Below are positions 12,226 to 23,800 of a DNA stretch of 64,000 nt, in pieces (within the stretch, counting starts at the first letter, position 1; every line of letters begins with the position of its first letter). The notes below the pieces were generated by a model. That model did no database searches. It worked only from the letters and a program-made list of their open reading frames with translations, and had not been told where the DNA came from. The DNA is from Diphasiastrum complanatum. Lineage: Eukaryota; Streptophyta; Lycopodiopsida; Lycopodiales; Lycopodiaceae. The stretch spans positions 37,665,374 to 37,729,373 of the forward strand of contig CM055101.1 of the NCBI GenBank assembly GCA_029204225.1. The letters are read 5' to 3'. The position numbers were made by a program, and so were the translations under genes.

Positions 12226-13230
12226 ACTTACTTGACTATGTTGGTTAGTATAATGAAATTTTCTAACTATACTAGTTACAATTATAGAAATATAGTATGT
12301 ACAGTTACATAAAATATGGTACACGCAGTAACTGTGACTATGTTGGCATTCACATTAGATTAAATGTGATACGAAAAATTGAAATTAAGTATCATATTAG
12401 AGAGATTTTTGGCGCCCAAGCTTTGAAAATAGCAATGGCAAGGAGACCCAGATCTACAATCGATTATGTGATTCTTTACAATGAGAAAGATGAAGTTGAT
12501 AACTGGAAGCCAACAAAATATACGAAGAACTCATGGGTATTGCTGCATCCATCATCAAAGAGCAATTTTCGACAAAAGAAAAGAGCAAAAATGACTTACA
12601 AATCTTATTGGAAAGCAAAAATTTTGGAGTTTAAGACTACCCTGGGAGGTACAATCGATATCAGAAGTCTTAGTGCAACATGTACATATGCATTCAGAAA
12701 TCAAAGTACATGATATCAATCCTCATGATCATCAAAAATGTAATTGTAAGTATATCAAAACATATGCACTCTACAACAATCATAGGTGATTTCCTTTATT
12801 GATTCTTTTCAGATTATGATGTAATTGCTTCAACATTGTTTTTTTCTTTCAGATTTATATCCATCATGCATAAGTGAATGGGAGGCCGCACAATCACTTG
12901 CAGAAATATTAGACGTGATTCACTCTGATGTTGGAAAGCTGCAATATAGAGGAAGAAGTCCAAAGGAACTTGCAGATTGTGGTATCTATTTTTGTCAAAG
13001 CTACATCTTGTCATCTAGTGGTATTATGGCCCAAGAGGCTCGATGTAACTTTTCAAATGGTTCTTGCCGCCAGTGGAGGTCATTTGGAAAACCAATTCTT
13101 CACATTTTTTTATCTTAAACATGAGAATGTTTTGAAGCTTTATTTTGTAACATAAAACCACGTACTATATCATTAAATATGTATGGAGCAACCATATAAA
13201 CAAAAGGCGAACTCTAATAAACATAGCATT
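12226..13230 (+). other. Coding-like fragments of unknown origin
   Basis: Open frames at 12297-12713 (containing ARRPRSTIDYVILYNEKDE) and 12825-13118 (containing SEWEAAQSLAEILDVIHSD) read more like protein than their AT-rich surroundings. I recognise no family, splice junctions are not convincing, and a frame change within the second is needed. They may be exons of a captured gene or part of the preceding relic. Confidence 0.25.
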
Positions 13231-13252
13231 ATCAAATTTGAGAATCATGAGG

Positions 13253-13578
13253 AGTGTGAAAATTCACACATGTGGGAATGCCTTAATGTGTGAAAATGAT
13301 CTCCTAAGCTTGGCTCATGCACTATAGATAACCTATTGATTGAAATCCAAGATCCATGACAAGATCTAAGGCAAAAAGACCATTTTACATGCATTCATTC
13401 ATTACCAAAAGGTGTTTCACACATGTGGAAGACTCCATGAAATAAACTAAGTCCCAACGAGCTCCTCTCCTTAGGTAGAGAGAGAAAATACCACTTTTGG
13501 GCTCATCTAGAGAGAGAAGACAATACAAGCGAAATTGGCAAATCTCCAAATTGACTCAAAAACTCACAGATCTCTCAT
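13253..13578 (+). repeat. Dispersed repeat, copy 1 (LTR-like)
   Basis: This stretch matches 58837-59142 in the same order and strand. Shared words include GAAAATTCACA, GATCTCCTAAGC, TATTGATTGAAATCCAAGAT, TCTAAGGCAAA, AAGTCCCAACGAGCTCCTCT, GGTAGAGAGAGAAA and AAATCTCCAAATTG. The CACACATGTG words also recall the LTRs at 45760 and 49668. It is probably a fragment of a related LTR. Confidence 0.75.
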
Positions 13579-13669
13579 ACATTAATGAAGGGAATGAAAG
13601 ACTTAGAATTTGCTCCAAACAGGATTATGATGCAAAAAATGCGCTCAGAAAATACAAATTTCAATGCTA

Positions 13670-13716
13670 CCCGGGCAGCGCTCACGCTGTGACGGACAGC
13701 ATCAGCGCTGCCCGGG
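13670..13716. repeat. Strong GC-rich hairpin
   Basis: Perfect 13-bp arms CCCGGGCAGCGCT (13670-13682) and AGCGCTGCCCGGG (13704-13716) enclose a second nested 5-bp stem (GCTGT/ACAGC). A second small hairpin GCCCGCA-cact-TGCGGGC follows at 13894-13911. The GC-rich island contrasts with the AT-rich flanks and may be the core of a foldback or MITE element whose ends I cannot fix. Confidence 0.8.
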
Positions 13717-14466
13717 ATCCTTTTTAAAAAAAAATTTCCTTCATGTTTTTTTTTTTTTTCGGGCAACGCGAATGCTGCCCCACGAGCACCCTGACCTTGC
13801 CTAAACAAAAAACATGAAGTTTTTTCAAATTTCCCTCCCTCCCCTTTGCCCACCAGCCCAAAACCCTGCCTTGCCTGCCCAAAACGCCTGTCCGCCCGCA
13901 CACTTGCGGGCTCACATCGCTAGTTATAAATAAACAAGATTAAATTACCGCCTCTGAACGTAAGATATACCACTCATCATAAAATCAATCACAAAATTCC
14001 CCAAATTTATCAAAAATTGTAAATCTTTTGGCACCAATGCTTTACTTTGGGAAATCCCCAGGCCCTCTGGCTTTCCGTTATACACAACACACGTATACAT
14101 GTGCCAATCAATGCATGATGTGGTGGTAGAGCTGTGAGATTGACCACCCGAGTTAAAACCTAGAGCACACACATAAAACTCCCTTGTCTCGTGCGGAATT
14201 AGGCCGGCCCCTGGGCAAGCCGGAAAACGCGTTATTCTTGCTTACTCAGCGATTCTTGAAGAAAGATGCTCTGTAAAGAAAGGGAGACCCAAGCCACAAA
14301 GTCCTCATTGAACCTAAGAATAGACTATGTCATATTAGTTTCAATAAAGACTTTAAATCCTCTAGATATATTTGTAGATATAAATATAAATAAATAAACA
14401 AACAAAAGCACACACATATAAATATAGATATCAATATAAATAAATAAACAAACAAATGAATAATTA

Positions 14467-14798
14467 AATATATATGATAAAATTTAAATTAAAACCTTAG
14501 AATTATTCTCTTCTCAAGGGTCATCTCCTTTCTCTTCCTTTCCTTTTGCTTTTTGTTTGGATCGCTGCTTCAAACCCTAGCTTCTATCACCTTTTCCTCC
14601 TCGAGCTTTGCTTAGATCTCAGATTCACTGCAGTGCCACTATCATTTCTGGAGTTTAGGATTCTATCGATCCGCTCAGGACTTGTCTGTGGACCTATCTC
14701 CTGTCTGCTTCATTTTCTTCTCTGATCGGAGACAGGCGGTGTTCAATTTCATCTGGTTTTGTTTGGGGCAAGGTTTTTCCATCTGATTGAAGCTAGCC
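14467..14798 (+). promoter_or_regulatory. GDI core promoter and 5' leader
   Basis: An AT-rich stretch with TATATATGA at about 14467 is followed by a pyrimidine-rich tract (14505-14570) and a telo-box-like AAACCCTAG at 14572-14580. Both of the latter are common in leaders of plant housekeeping genes. From 14521 to the start codon there is no upstream ATG, which fits efficient translation from the ATG at 14799. The transcription start is not determined. Confidence 0.5.
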
Positions 14799-14885
14799 AT
14801 GGATGAAGAATATGATGTGATTGTGCTGGGAACTGGATTGAAGGAATGCATTCTCAGTGGCCTCCTATCAGTAGATCGCCTCAAG
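14799..14885 (+). CDS. GDI: GDI exon 1 (aa 1-29)
   Basis: Encodes the N-terminal dinucleotide-fold-like strand-turn-helix with [11 protein letters not shown]. It ends CTCAAG before a GTTCGT donor. The ATG sits in a good plant context with G at +4. Confidence 0.96.
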
Positions 14886-17800
14886 GTTCGTGCTGTATTC
14901 TTTTACACCGAGCTAGCAGGACTCTTCATTAAGTGTTTTTTAAGTTTTGTTGGTGGCGATTTGCTAGTGTGACCTCTGATGCAGGGTTACGGAATAATTA
15001 TCAATGAGAATTATTTTGCGGTTTCAGATTCATTGTAAACTGTTCGCACGGGCTACTTTCGTTTAGATTACGTATGCTTGAGCACAATAGCGTCATTCTG
15101 TGTCGTGAACACGATTGATCAGACAATCTAGAAAGGAGCATTGCAGAGTTCAGATCTTTGGGGTCATTAGAACTTGTAGAGAGTATTTCGTCAGACGTCA
15201 AGAATTGGCTGCTAGTTTGACGAAGTTTGATCAATCTGATTACGTGAATAAGTTGAAAGCCAGGCATCACATTGTTTCCCTACTTGCCTTCGACCATTCG
15301 CAGGTTTTATAGCTGCCTGGGGACCTTCTGGATCGTTTCTGTAACTTTAAATTCATTTTAGCCAAATGGGATACGAGTGTTATTACTGTGTCATAAATCG
15401 TAATTTCGAAAAATTGCGAGTCTCACTGTGATTGCCTTTACGTGACCTTGCTGTGTGTTGCAGGTTTTACACATGGACAGAAATGATTATTACGGAGGAG
15501 AATCCGCATCTCTCAACCTTAACCAGGTAATTATCTCCATATATAAATTAAGGTAAAAGCTTGCTGTTTATGGCTTGTTTCTCTCTGCCCTTGAGGCATT
15601 TATGTACACCATTGATCGATCCAATACTCCAAACAGCTATGGGAAAAATTTAGGGGCAGCAGCAAACCTCCTCCTGAATTGGGGTCTAGCAGGGATTACA
15701 ATGTAGACATGGTTCCCAAGGTATGAACTGTCAGTCTCTGTTTCGTTCCTTCAAAGCAAGCTTTGTAAAACATGTTGAGTTAACAGCAATCACTTTTGAA
15801 CACTTTGAGGACCAACAAGTTTCTCAGTTTAGTGGTGACATCTGAGAAATCTAGTACATTGTTTGAGTTGTGGTGCAGTTCATGATGGCAAATGGGGCCT
15901 TGGTCCGAGTGCTTATTCACACAGATGTAACCAAGTATCTGTATTTCAAAGCAGTTGATGGTAGTTATGTATATAATAAAGGAAAGGTATGCTGCTGTAA
16001 AAACCTTTTGAGTCAAGTTTTGGTATATAAGTTCTAGTAAAATAATGAGATTAACGTTTGTCTTGTAAGATGTGTTGTTGCAACTTCTGTCATTTTCAAT
16101 ACTTAATCTAGGATTTTTTGTGCAAGTAAGCATCTATCAACGAATGTTTACTGCCTTTCTCTTGTGGTTGTTGGGTTCCTGCTTGCTTGGTGCTTTTTTC
16201 TGAGGTTGGCCTTCAAATGTGTGACAGATACATAAAGTTCCAGCCACAGATATAGAAGCCTTAAAGTCTCCATTAATGGGACTGTTTGAAAAGCGTCGTG
16301 CTCGAAAGTTTTTCATTTATGTCCAAAACTACGAGGATGATGACCTCAAAACACACGAGGGCCTTGATCTGACAAGGGCTACATCCAAGGAGCTCTTTGA
16401 GTAAGTTTCTTTAAGTATCAGTTCAAACTTGAATCTTCATTTTGGCCATCCTGCTATATTCATAGAGGGAGTTCAAGCATTGGATATTTGATGTAGCATG
16501 TATATGTTTGCCCTGTAATAGACAAATAAACAACTCTCTGCTTTATGATGTTGTATTCAATGCGATGTGACTGAGCTAAATTGTAGTGGAATTTTGACTT
16601 TTGGAGCTCCTAGCTGATGTGCTCCATCTTTGAGAACTTTGTGTGCTCAGAAGTTCAAAAACATTCACATTAACTTCATTGAATGAGGTGGTTTGTAAAA
16701 CAACTAGGAGAGTATGAAAGAGTTAAGGTTGTCTAGTAAGGGTTTATTGGCTTATTTAGTTGTTTTAGCAGTTAGGGCCTTATTTAGCTACATTTGGACC
16801 CTTAAAATATGTTAATTGTTTAAATCCCATCTGAACCATTGTCTCAACATCTAGGATCCAACACATTTCTACAAAGGAGACCTTAAGTTGCATTTATTCC
16901 TCATGGGAGGCTGGAAGCTTTAATTGGAAACTATGAATACCCTTGATAGGTCCTCGTTTGGTAGCTTTTATTGATAGAGATATGAGTTTCTTTGAGGGAG
17001 AACTAAGAAAGGCACAATTCAGTATAACCTGCAAAGCAATGCAGTATTATGAATATATGTTTTTTCCCCCCAACGATTCTAGATCCAGAAACGCGTTTCT
17101 AGAAACGTTTTTTTTCCCTAGAAACGCGTTTATGGGCAACTATGTCTTACTCTAATATCACTTTGATAACTTGGGGACAAGTCCTCACATGCAATGGGCT
17201 GAAATCCAAAATTGTTAACCATTTTGTTAAAGATAGATACCCACAACTTAGAAACTTAAAGAGAAATTAGAGACAACATCATCCATCGCAAAGACACAAA
17301 ATCAAGGGGCCTAGATGTGAATCACCCCCTTGACCCCCTTTTCTTTTCTCATTTTGGAAATCTTGATTGCTTTGAGATAAAAGCGAGCACACAATTTTAT
17401 GACCTGTTGATCAAGTGAACACCTTATGAACAATTTTGCCGGCCTTGATACGTTTCAAATACTCATGCTAGTATACATGCATTGCAGAGGATTTGAAAGT
17501 CTACATATTTTTTGGCCTCAAATCTTTTTTTTATGAGCATGATACACGTGATTGGCTAGTTAAATAAAACTCTAGCTATTGCAATAAGGAATAGTAGAAT
17601 AGTAGAATCTACTTGAGTGATCTGCACATCACCAAGTAGCCTCCTAAGCCAAATAGCCACCACACACATGTAACCTGATTGCTATGTGCTTAGCTTCCGG
17701 TGATGATACAGCTATGGTGGGCTGCTCCTTGATGCACCAAGAATTGCCCTTGAACCAAGGCTAAAAGCATACTTGAAGTAGACTTGCGGTGCTTTCTATC

Positions 17801-20800
17801 ACTTTGCCCAATTCGAATTGGTGTAACTTTCAAGTTGAAGCTCACTTGCATCCATGTATCCAATCCCATGATTGCTAGTTTCCTTGACATACGTCAACAC
17901 ATTGTCTCGTCCTTATGCTCATGCACGAGATCATGCTCTTGCACTTGTCCATCCTTGTGAGGCCATCTAAAACCTGGACTTGGATGAATACACTCTCTTG
18001 TGCCATTCCCATGTGCTTTTGCTCGAGGTGAGTGATCTCGATAAAAATCACGTTATGAATTATGATCCTCTTTCCGACTAGTAAGATCATACAATGTTTG
18101 GGCCTTCTCCTCATTATTGTTTTCCAAAAACATACACTTGGACGACTTTGCATCCAATTCTTCTTGTCATCCTTGGGGATATGAGTGTATGAAAAACATG
18201 CTCCCCCCTTGGGCTTGTCGCATGTTGCCTTGGTGTTTGTCCTTGCACAACTTTGATCAAAAAAGCGGTATGAAGTTTGTTGGCCTAGATGGCAACCCCT
18301 TTGCACTCAACCAGGGTTCGGTTCTTCCTCTCGACTACTCCGTTCTGCTACAATGTGTGTGGAATTGTAAGTTCTCTTAGTGTCATTGGCCCATTTTTGT
18401 TGCAGAACCTAGAGTTCTCTCACAATGTATTCACCATGACCACCCGACCTGAGAGTCTTGATCCACTTCCATAAGTTGGAATGGAAAAGGAAGAGCCCAT
18501 GCTCTTGAGAGATCATCGTGTGGGTGAGTATATTGGAAATATTCGCCTGAGGTGGATGGAAGCAATGCAAGTGAGCCTCCTTATTGAATGAGTGTTGCCT
18601 GCTTATGTGGGAAAGAGAGGCTCATTTTTAAGAGGTTGTAGGATGGGTTGTCACCATTCTTTTTGTTGTTAAAAGGAGAAGTGGGTAGCCACGTCACATG
18701 AGCAGAAAAAAGAGAGGAGGTAAGTGGACTTTTGATGGTTGTGGGAGCATGAGTATGGCTTGGTCAAATGTTGCAATTTGAAGGGGTCTCGAGTGCACTG
18801 GGAGATTGAAGATTATGTGGGCTCTCTTGCCCCTCTTGATATTGTCCTAGAGATTAGGTTTAAGAGTAGGAATAGGTTCTCCATTTGTTACTATGTGCCA
18901 ACATTCCTTTTCTTGAAGAATGTTCTCCATCTTGAACCTCTAGACTCTATAGTTAGTGCCATCTAGCTTGCTAGCTTCATTATGCAAGCTTTCAGAAAGG
19001 TTAGACATATGAACACCAGATCATGTATTTGAATGATTTTTGTGTACAATTGATATGTTAAATCCAAAGTACCCCACGGCACAGGTGCCATGGGGTCCAG
19101 GTGCGGTACCACGGCACACGTGCCGTGGTACGACACTTGTTTTTTTTTTTTGGGTTTTTATACCAAAAATGACAAAAAAAAACAGGTGCTGTGGGTGTCG
19201 TGGAACTGAAGTTCCATGGCACCTGTACGACACCTATGGAACCCGTGCCGTACTAGGTGCCGTGGTACGGCACTTGGAACTTTGGTTAAATCTCATCTAC
19301 CATGGTTATGATGCTAGATAGGGTGTTTTATAGGTTTCCACATGGTATCAAAGCCCGATCAGGCGTCAACCTAGAAAGTGGGTGAGCTACTTTGAATACA
19401 GATCTTTTTAGATTGCAGTTGGTATTGATGGAGAGCTCTCATTTATGAGGATAACAACCCTAGCAAACAAATTGGAGTTTGAGCATTTTTTAAAAGTAGT
19501 AGAACTGACTTAATATGAATTAGAGACCATGTGATAGCTCAGAGGACAGGTAGTGTTGTAGCATTGGGATCCCTAACATATATGTCTTGAACCCGATAGA
19601 AGTCGTGTTTGACCCCCAATTGACCCTACCAAGCTCAATCAAGATAAGCTCTATAGATGACCTGGCTAATGTAATTATGGGTGCTCTAGGGAAGGGTTGT
19701 GATAGAGATGCCAAGTGTCTCAAAGAGGCAGGAAACCTGAGAGAACCAACCCAATTGATAGCCTTGACTATGTAAATGTTGAGATGAGAGCAATTTGTGT
19801 GTATCTCTACTCAGAAGTCTAGATCACTTTTTTGAAAAATCGACTTGCTCATACAAGTTACTCAAGACAAGATCCCTATTGTTGTTAGACAATAGTCATA
19901 CAAATGAAAGGGAACACAAAAACAACAATGATGATGAGATGTACTCCAACCATCTCCCATTGCAAATGGCCTAGGGCTCTTTACATACTTATAGACAATA
20001 GTCTATGCCAAAAAGCAAAAGCAAAAGCAAAAGCAAAAGCAATCTAAAAGCAACCTTAAAGCAATTGTTCAATTGATGTCTTTATATATGGTAAAAGTAC
20101 CCAACACCTATCTATATATTTTGACCTTGAGTCTAACAAATTCTAACTCGACTTTACTAAATATAGGTAGAATTAGCACGCAGGCTTGGCCCAATAATCC
20201 CAATCAATCCTAGATTACAACATTACAGGTAACAATTTAAACATTAATTCTAACACTCCCCCTCAATGTTTACATTGTTAAAAACAAGAACTATGCATAA
20301 CACAAGTATGCATGAGAATCCTCCATGACACCTATGTAACGAAGATCCTCAATTATGATGTAGAATCCACAGTCAACTCCGATCTCAATGTCTTCATTGC
20401 TTGATGTAGAACTTCTCTCGTATGATGATGTAGAATTCCTTTGTATGTCAATCCTTTTCGTATGAACTTGCTTCTTATGACTTCCCAATGTCTTGCTTTT
20501 GTTTTCGTGTCCCTTTAGTGCATATGTGTGACCACCATGAGTGCAACATATCACCATCCAATACCCTGACTTCCTTAGGCTTAAACAACTTGACTCCCCA
20601 TGGATCAAATTATCTGGACATGATTAACCTTTGCCATAACCTTGAGAACTTTGCTTGATGATTGACTCCTGTGAGGACGTAGATGAGCTACTCCCCTTGG
20701 ATGTTTATCTTGAAAACCGTTGATAACACTTCATGTTTGCATGCAGCCACTCTCCAACAATGATACAAATAGAATGTCAAAATATGCAAGCAATAGAGCA

Positions 20801-23800
20801 TCCCCAATAGAAAGATAAAACGTATGCACTACTTTCTCACAATGTAACTGACACTCCCCCTCAAATATTCTCACAAAAATCCCTTGATACTAGATGTTCC
20901 TTGATATCTCCTGCCTCTATCTCACACATAGAGTCACTTGCCCCAAACAACTTTCCATGTCACAACCTGCTTGATGACTCAACAATGACCCTCTAGTGGA
21001 CAACAACATTCCTTGTTGTCTACGACCTGTACTGATGAGCAAAAGTTGGGCAGCTAGCTGTTCCTTAACAACTATCACCGTCGTAGATCAGACCCCGTAG
21101 TCAACCTGCCTGCCTGCAATAAGTAGCCAATCTTCTTATCTTCAAATCTGTTTGCAACCTGATCGTTGGTGTCTATGCAGCAACCTTGTTGCATACAACG
21201 ATTTTGGCTGCATGCAACACTCTACCTAACTCAAACTTATTAGTTTGATGTACAACCACAGTCCCGATCCAACTTGCATGATCCAGTTGACAGTTATTGC
21301 TTCTTGAGATGTATGAAGGAGTTCCTTAGCAAATAGATGTGCATGTAGTTGCCAATTCCCTTTGCATGTAGCGATTCTACCAATTCGTGCATGATCTTCA
21401 CTGATCTGCATTTGGACTAGAAATTGCATCTAAATAGTCGACTGGCTCCTAGACAAAATAACAAGTGGCTATGGCATTGTCGATAAATCTGTCTGGAGGA
21501 ACTCTGTGTCGATTTGATCTTCGAGGAACTGGTGTATTCGACTGCTACTGCTCCGGCTGTGTCGAGTCATCTACTTCTAAATCATTGATTAAAGTAGAGT
21601 TGAGATTCGAACTTGATGCGATTTTGTGTCTGGGTTTGACATCTGTAACTTTCTCCTTTCCCTTGAAATCGACAAACGATTTTCGAGAAAGATAACATCT
21701 CTACTTGCTGTAATCTTCTTAGTCACTAGATTGTAAATCCTATAAGTCTTATGATTTGAAAAGTATCCAACAAAGATAGACTTAGAACTAGTATAATCTA
21801 GCTTCTTTCGAAGTTCTGGGTGGTGAAAGCGATACAACCGAAAGTTTGAAGATGCCTTACCGAAGGTTTTAAACCTATCCACACCTCTTCGGGTGGTTTG
21901 TAGACTAAGACTTTGGTTGTAAGTTGATTACGAAGATATGTAGTTGTCGAGACGGCTTCTGCCCCGAAAGTCTTTGACAAACTTGCATGTAACATTGTGC
22001 TTTTTGCACCTTCGACAAGTGTACGATTTTTCAGGTCAGCCACTCCATTCGACTTTGGAGAATAGTTGGTGGTATATTGCATTAGAATGCTGTTGGCTTT
22101 ACAGTAGTCTTTGAATTCAGTCGAAATGAATTCACCGCCACCATCAATCCGAATTGCCTTGATCTTCCGGAAGGTCTAATTCTCAGCTTCCTGCTTGAAT
22201 TGTTGAAAATACTTGAAGGCTTCTGATTTCGTTTTTAGAAAATAAACTACTATCCTCCTTGAATAATCGTCGATGAAGGTCAGAAAGTATTTTGCTCCCG
22301 CTATCGAGAGAGTCTGCAGGGGTCCACATATGTTGCTGTGCACAATATCCAACACACCTTTGGATGTGTACCAGCATGCTTGGCTAGAATACAACTTTGA
22401 CGAATTGTAGGGCCTGAAATATTGTCGTAGTCGAGATTTCGAACAATCTGTTTAGTCGACATTTTTCGAAGACAAGTAAAATTGACATGATTTGTTATGC
22501 CATAATAAATCTCTACCTTCTAAAGTAGAAGTAGATAGAGCTTGAACAGTTGAAGTATTGTTTTGAGTGCAAGTACCTTATTGCTAATGTCTAATATCGA
22601 ACAAGTATTAGAAACAGTTCGACTTTATGGCCCAAATTTGCTATTTTGCTTATAGAGTAGACTTTATGTGAGATTTGGAACATCTTGAAATTGCAATTTG
22701 ACAATGCCTGCACCATCAATACTATGATTATTGCTATCGCCGAGTGAGACATACCTTTGAGTCGTAGCTTGCTTGTACTCATGAAACCAATTTCGTTGGC
22801 TAGTCATGTGTTGAGTAGCACTTGAATCCAAATACCAAGAATCGACATCTCGTCTGTCTTCCTTTGCCATGAATGCTGCTTCATTGGCTTCCTTTTCGAA
22901 GTCCTTCAAACATTCTGCCATGTTAACATACTGTTGTTGTTGTTCCTGCCGCTTATTTGATTTGAGGATTCGACAATCCTCGAGCAAATGTCCGGGCCGT
23001 TTGCAGTATCTGCAAGACAGCTTTGATTTTGATGAAGTTGAACTTTTATTCGACTTTCGTACTCTCCGTACGTTCTTTGACGTCTTCTTCTTATCAAGTT
23101 TTTTCGAATAAAGAGCTTTTGATTCAAGTGCCGAATGGGAGGATAAAGATCCATTTCTCCGGATCTCTACCTACAATAGCATAGACGAAACTTTTGCTAA
23201 TGTAAGACCTTGCCGAGTAGAAAGAATGATCAGCCAATTTTCGTAGGTGTTAGAAAGGCTAGAAAGAAGAGTAATGACGACATTTGCATCGTTGATTTTT
23301 GCACCACTTGCAGACATCTGCTCAAGAAGGTTTTTAAAGTTGTTCAAATAATTCGTAATCGAATTTGAATCAGCCATTTTGAATGTGAAAGACCTTTATC
23401 TTAGGTAAAGTTTGGCAGTCACATCTCTAATGTCATAGAGTGTGTTGAGAATGTTCCCAAGTTTTCAATGAAGTTCGAGCACTTCGAATACAACTGATCT
23501 GATTATCTCTAATGTTGAGAGTGATAAGGGCGAAGGCCTTTCCATCCTCCTACTTCCATTTGATAATGGCCGCCAGATCTACAATAGGCTTAACCTCAGT
23601 ACGTTCGACGACTTCCCAAAGCTCTTTCGCTTGTAGGATCACCCTCATTTTGAATTTCTATTAGTGATAGTTGTCGCCATTCAACTTCTCGATAGAATTT
23701 GAAGATGATGCATCCATTGTAGAAAAAATCTGTTTAGATATTAACTCTAGCAATACGCATTGATATGCAGATAACCTGCTCTAATACCATGTTGGAAATA

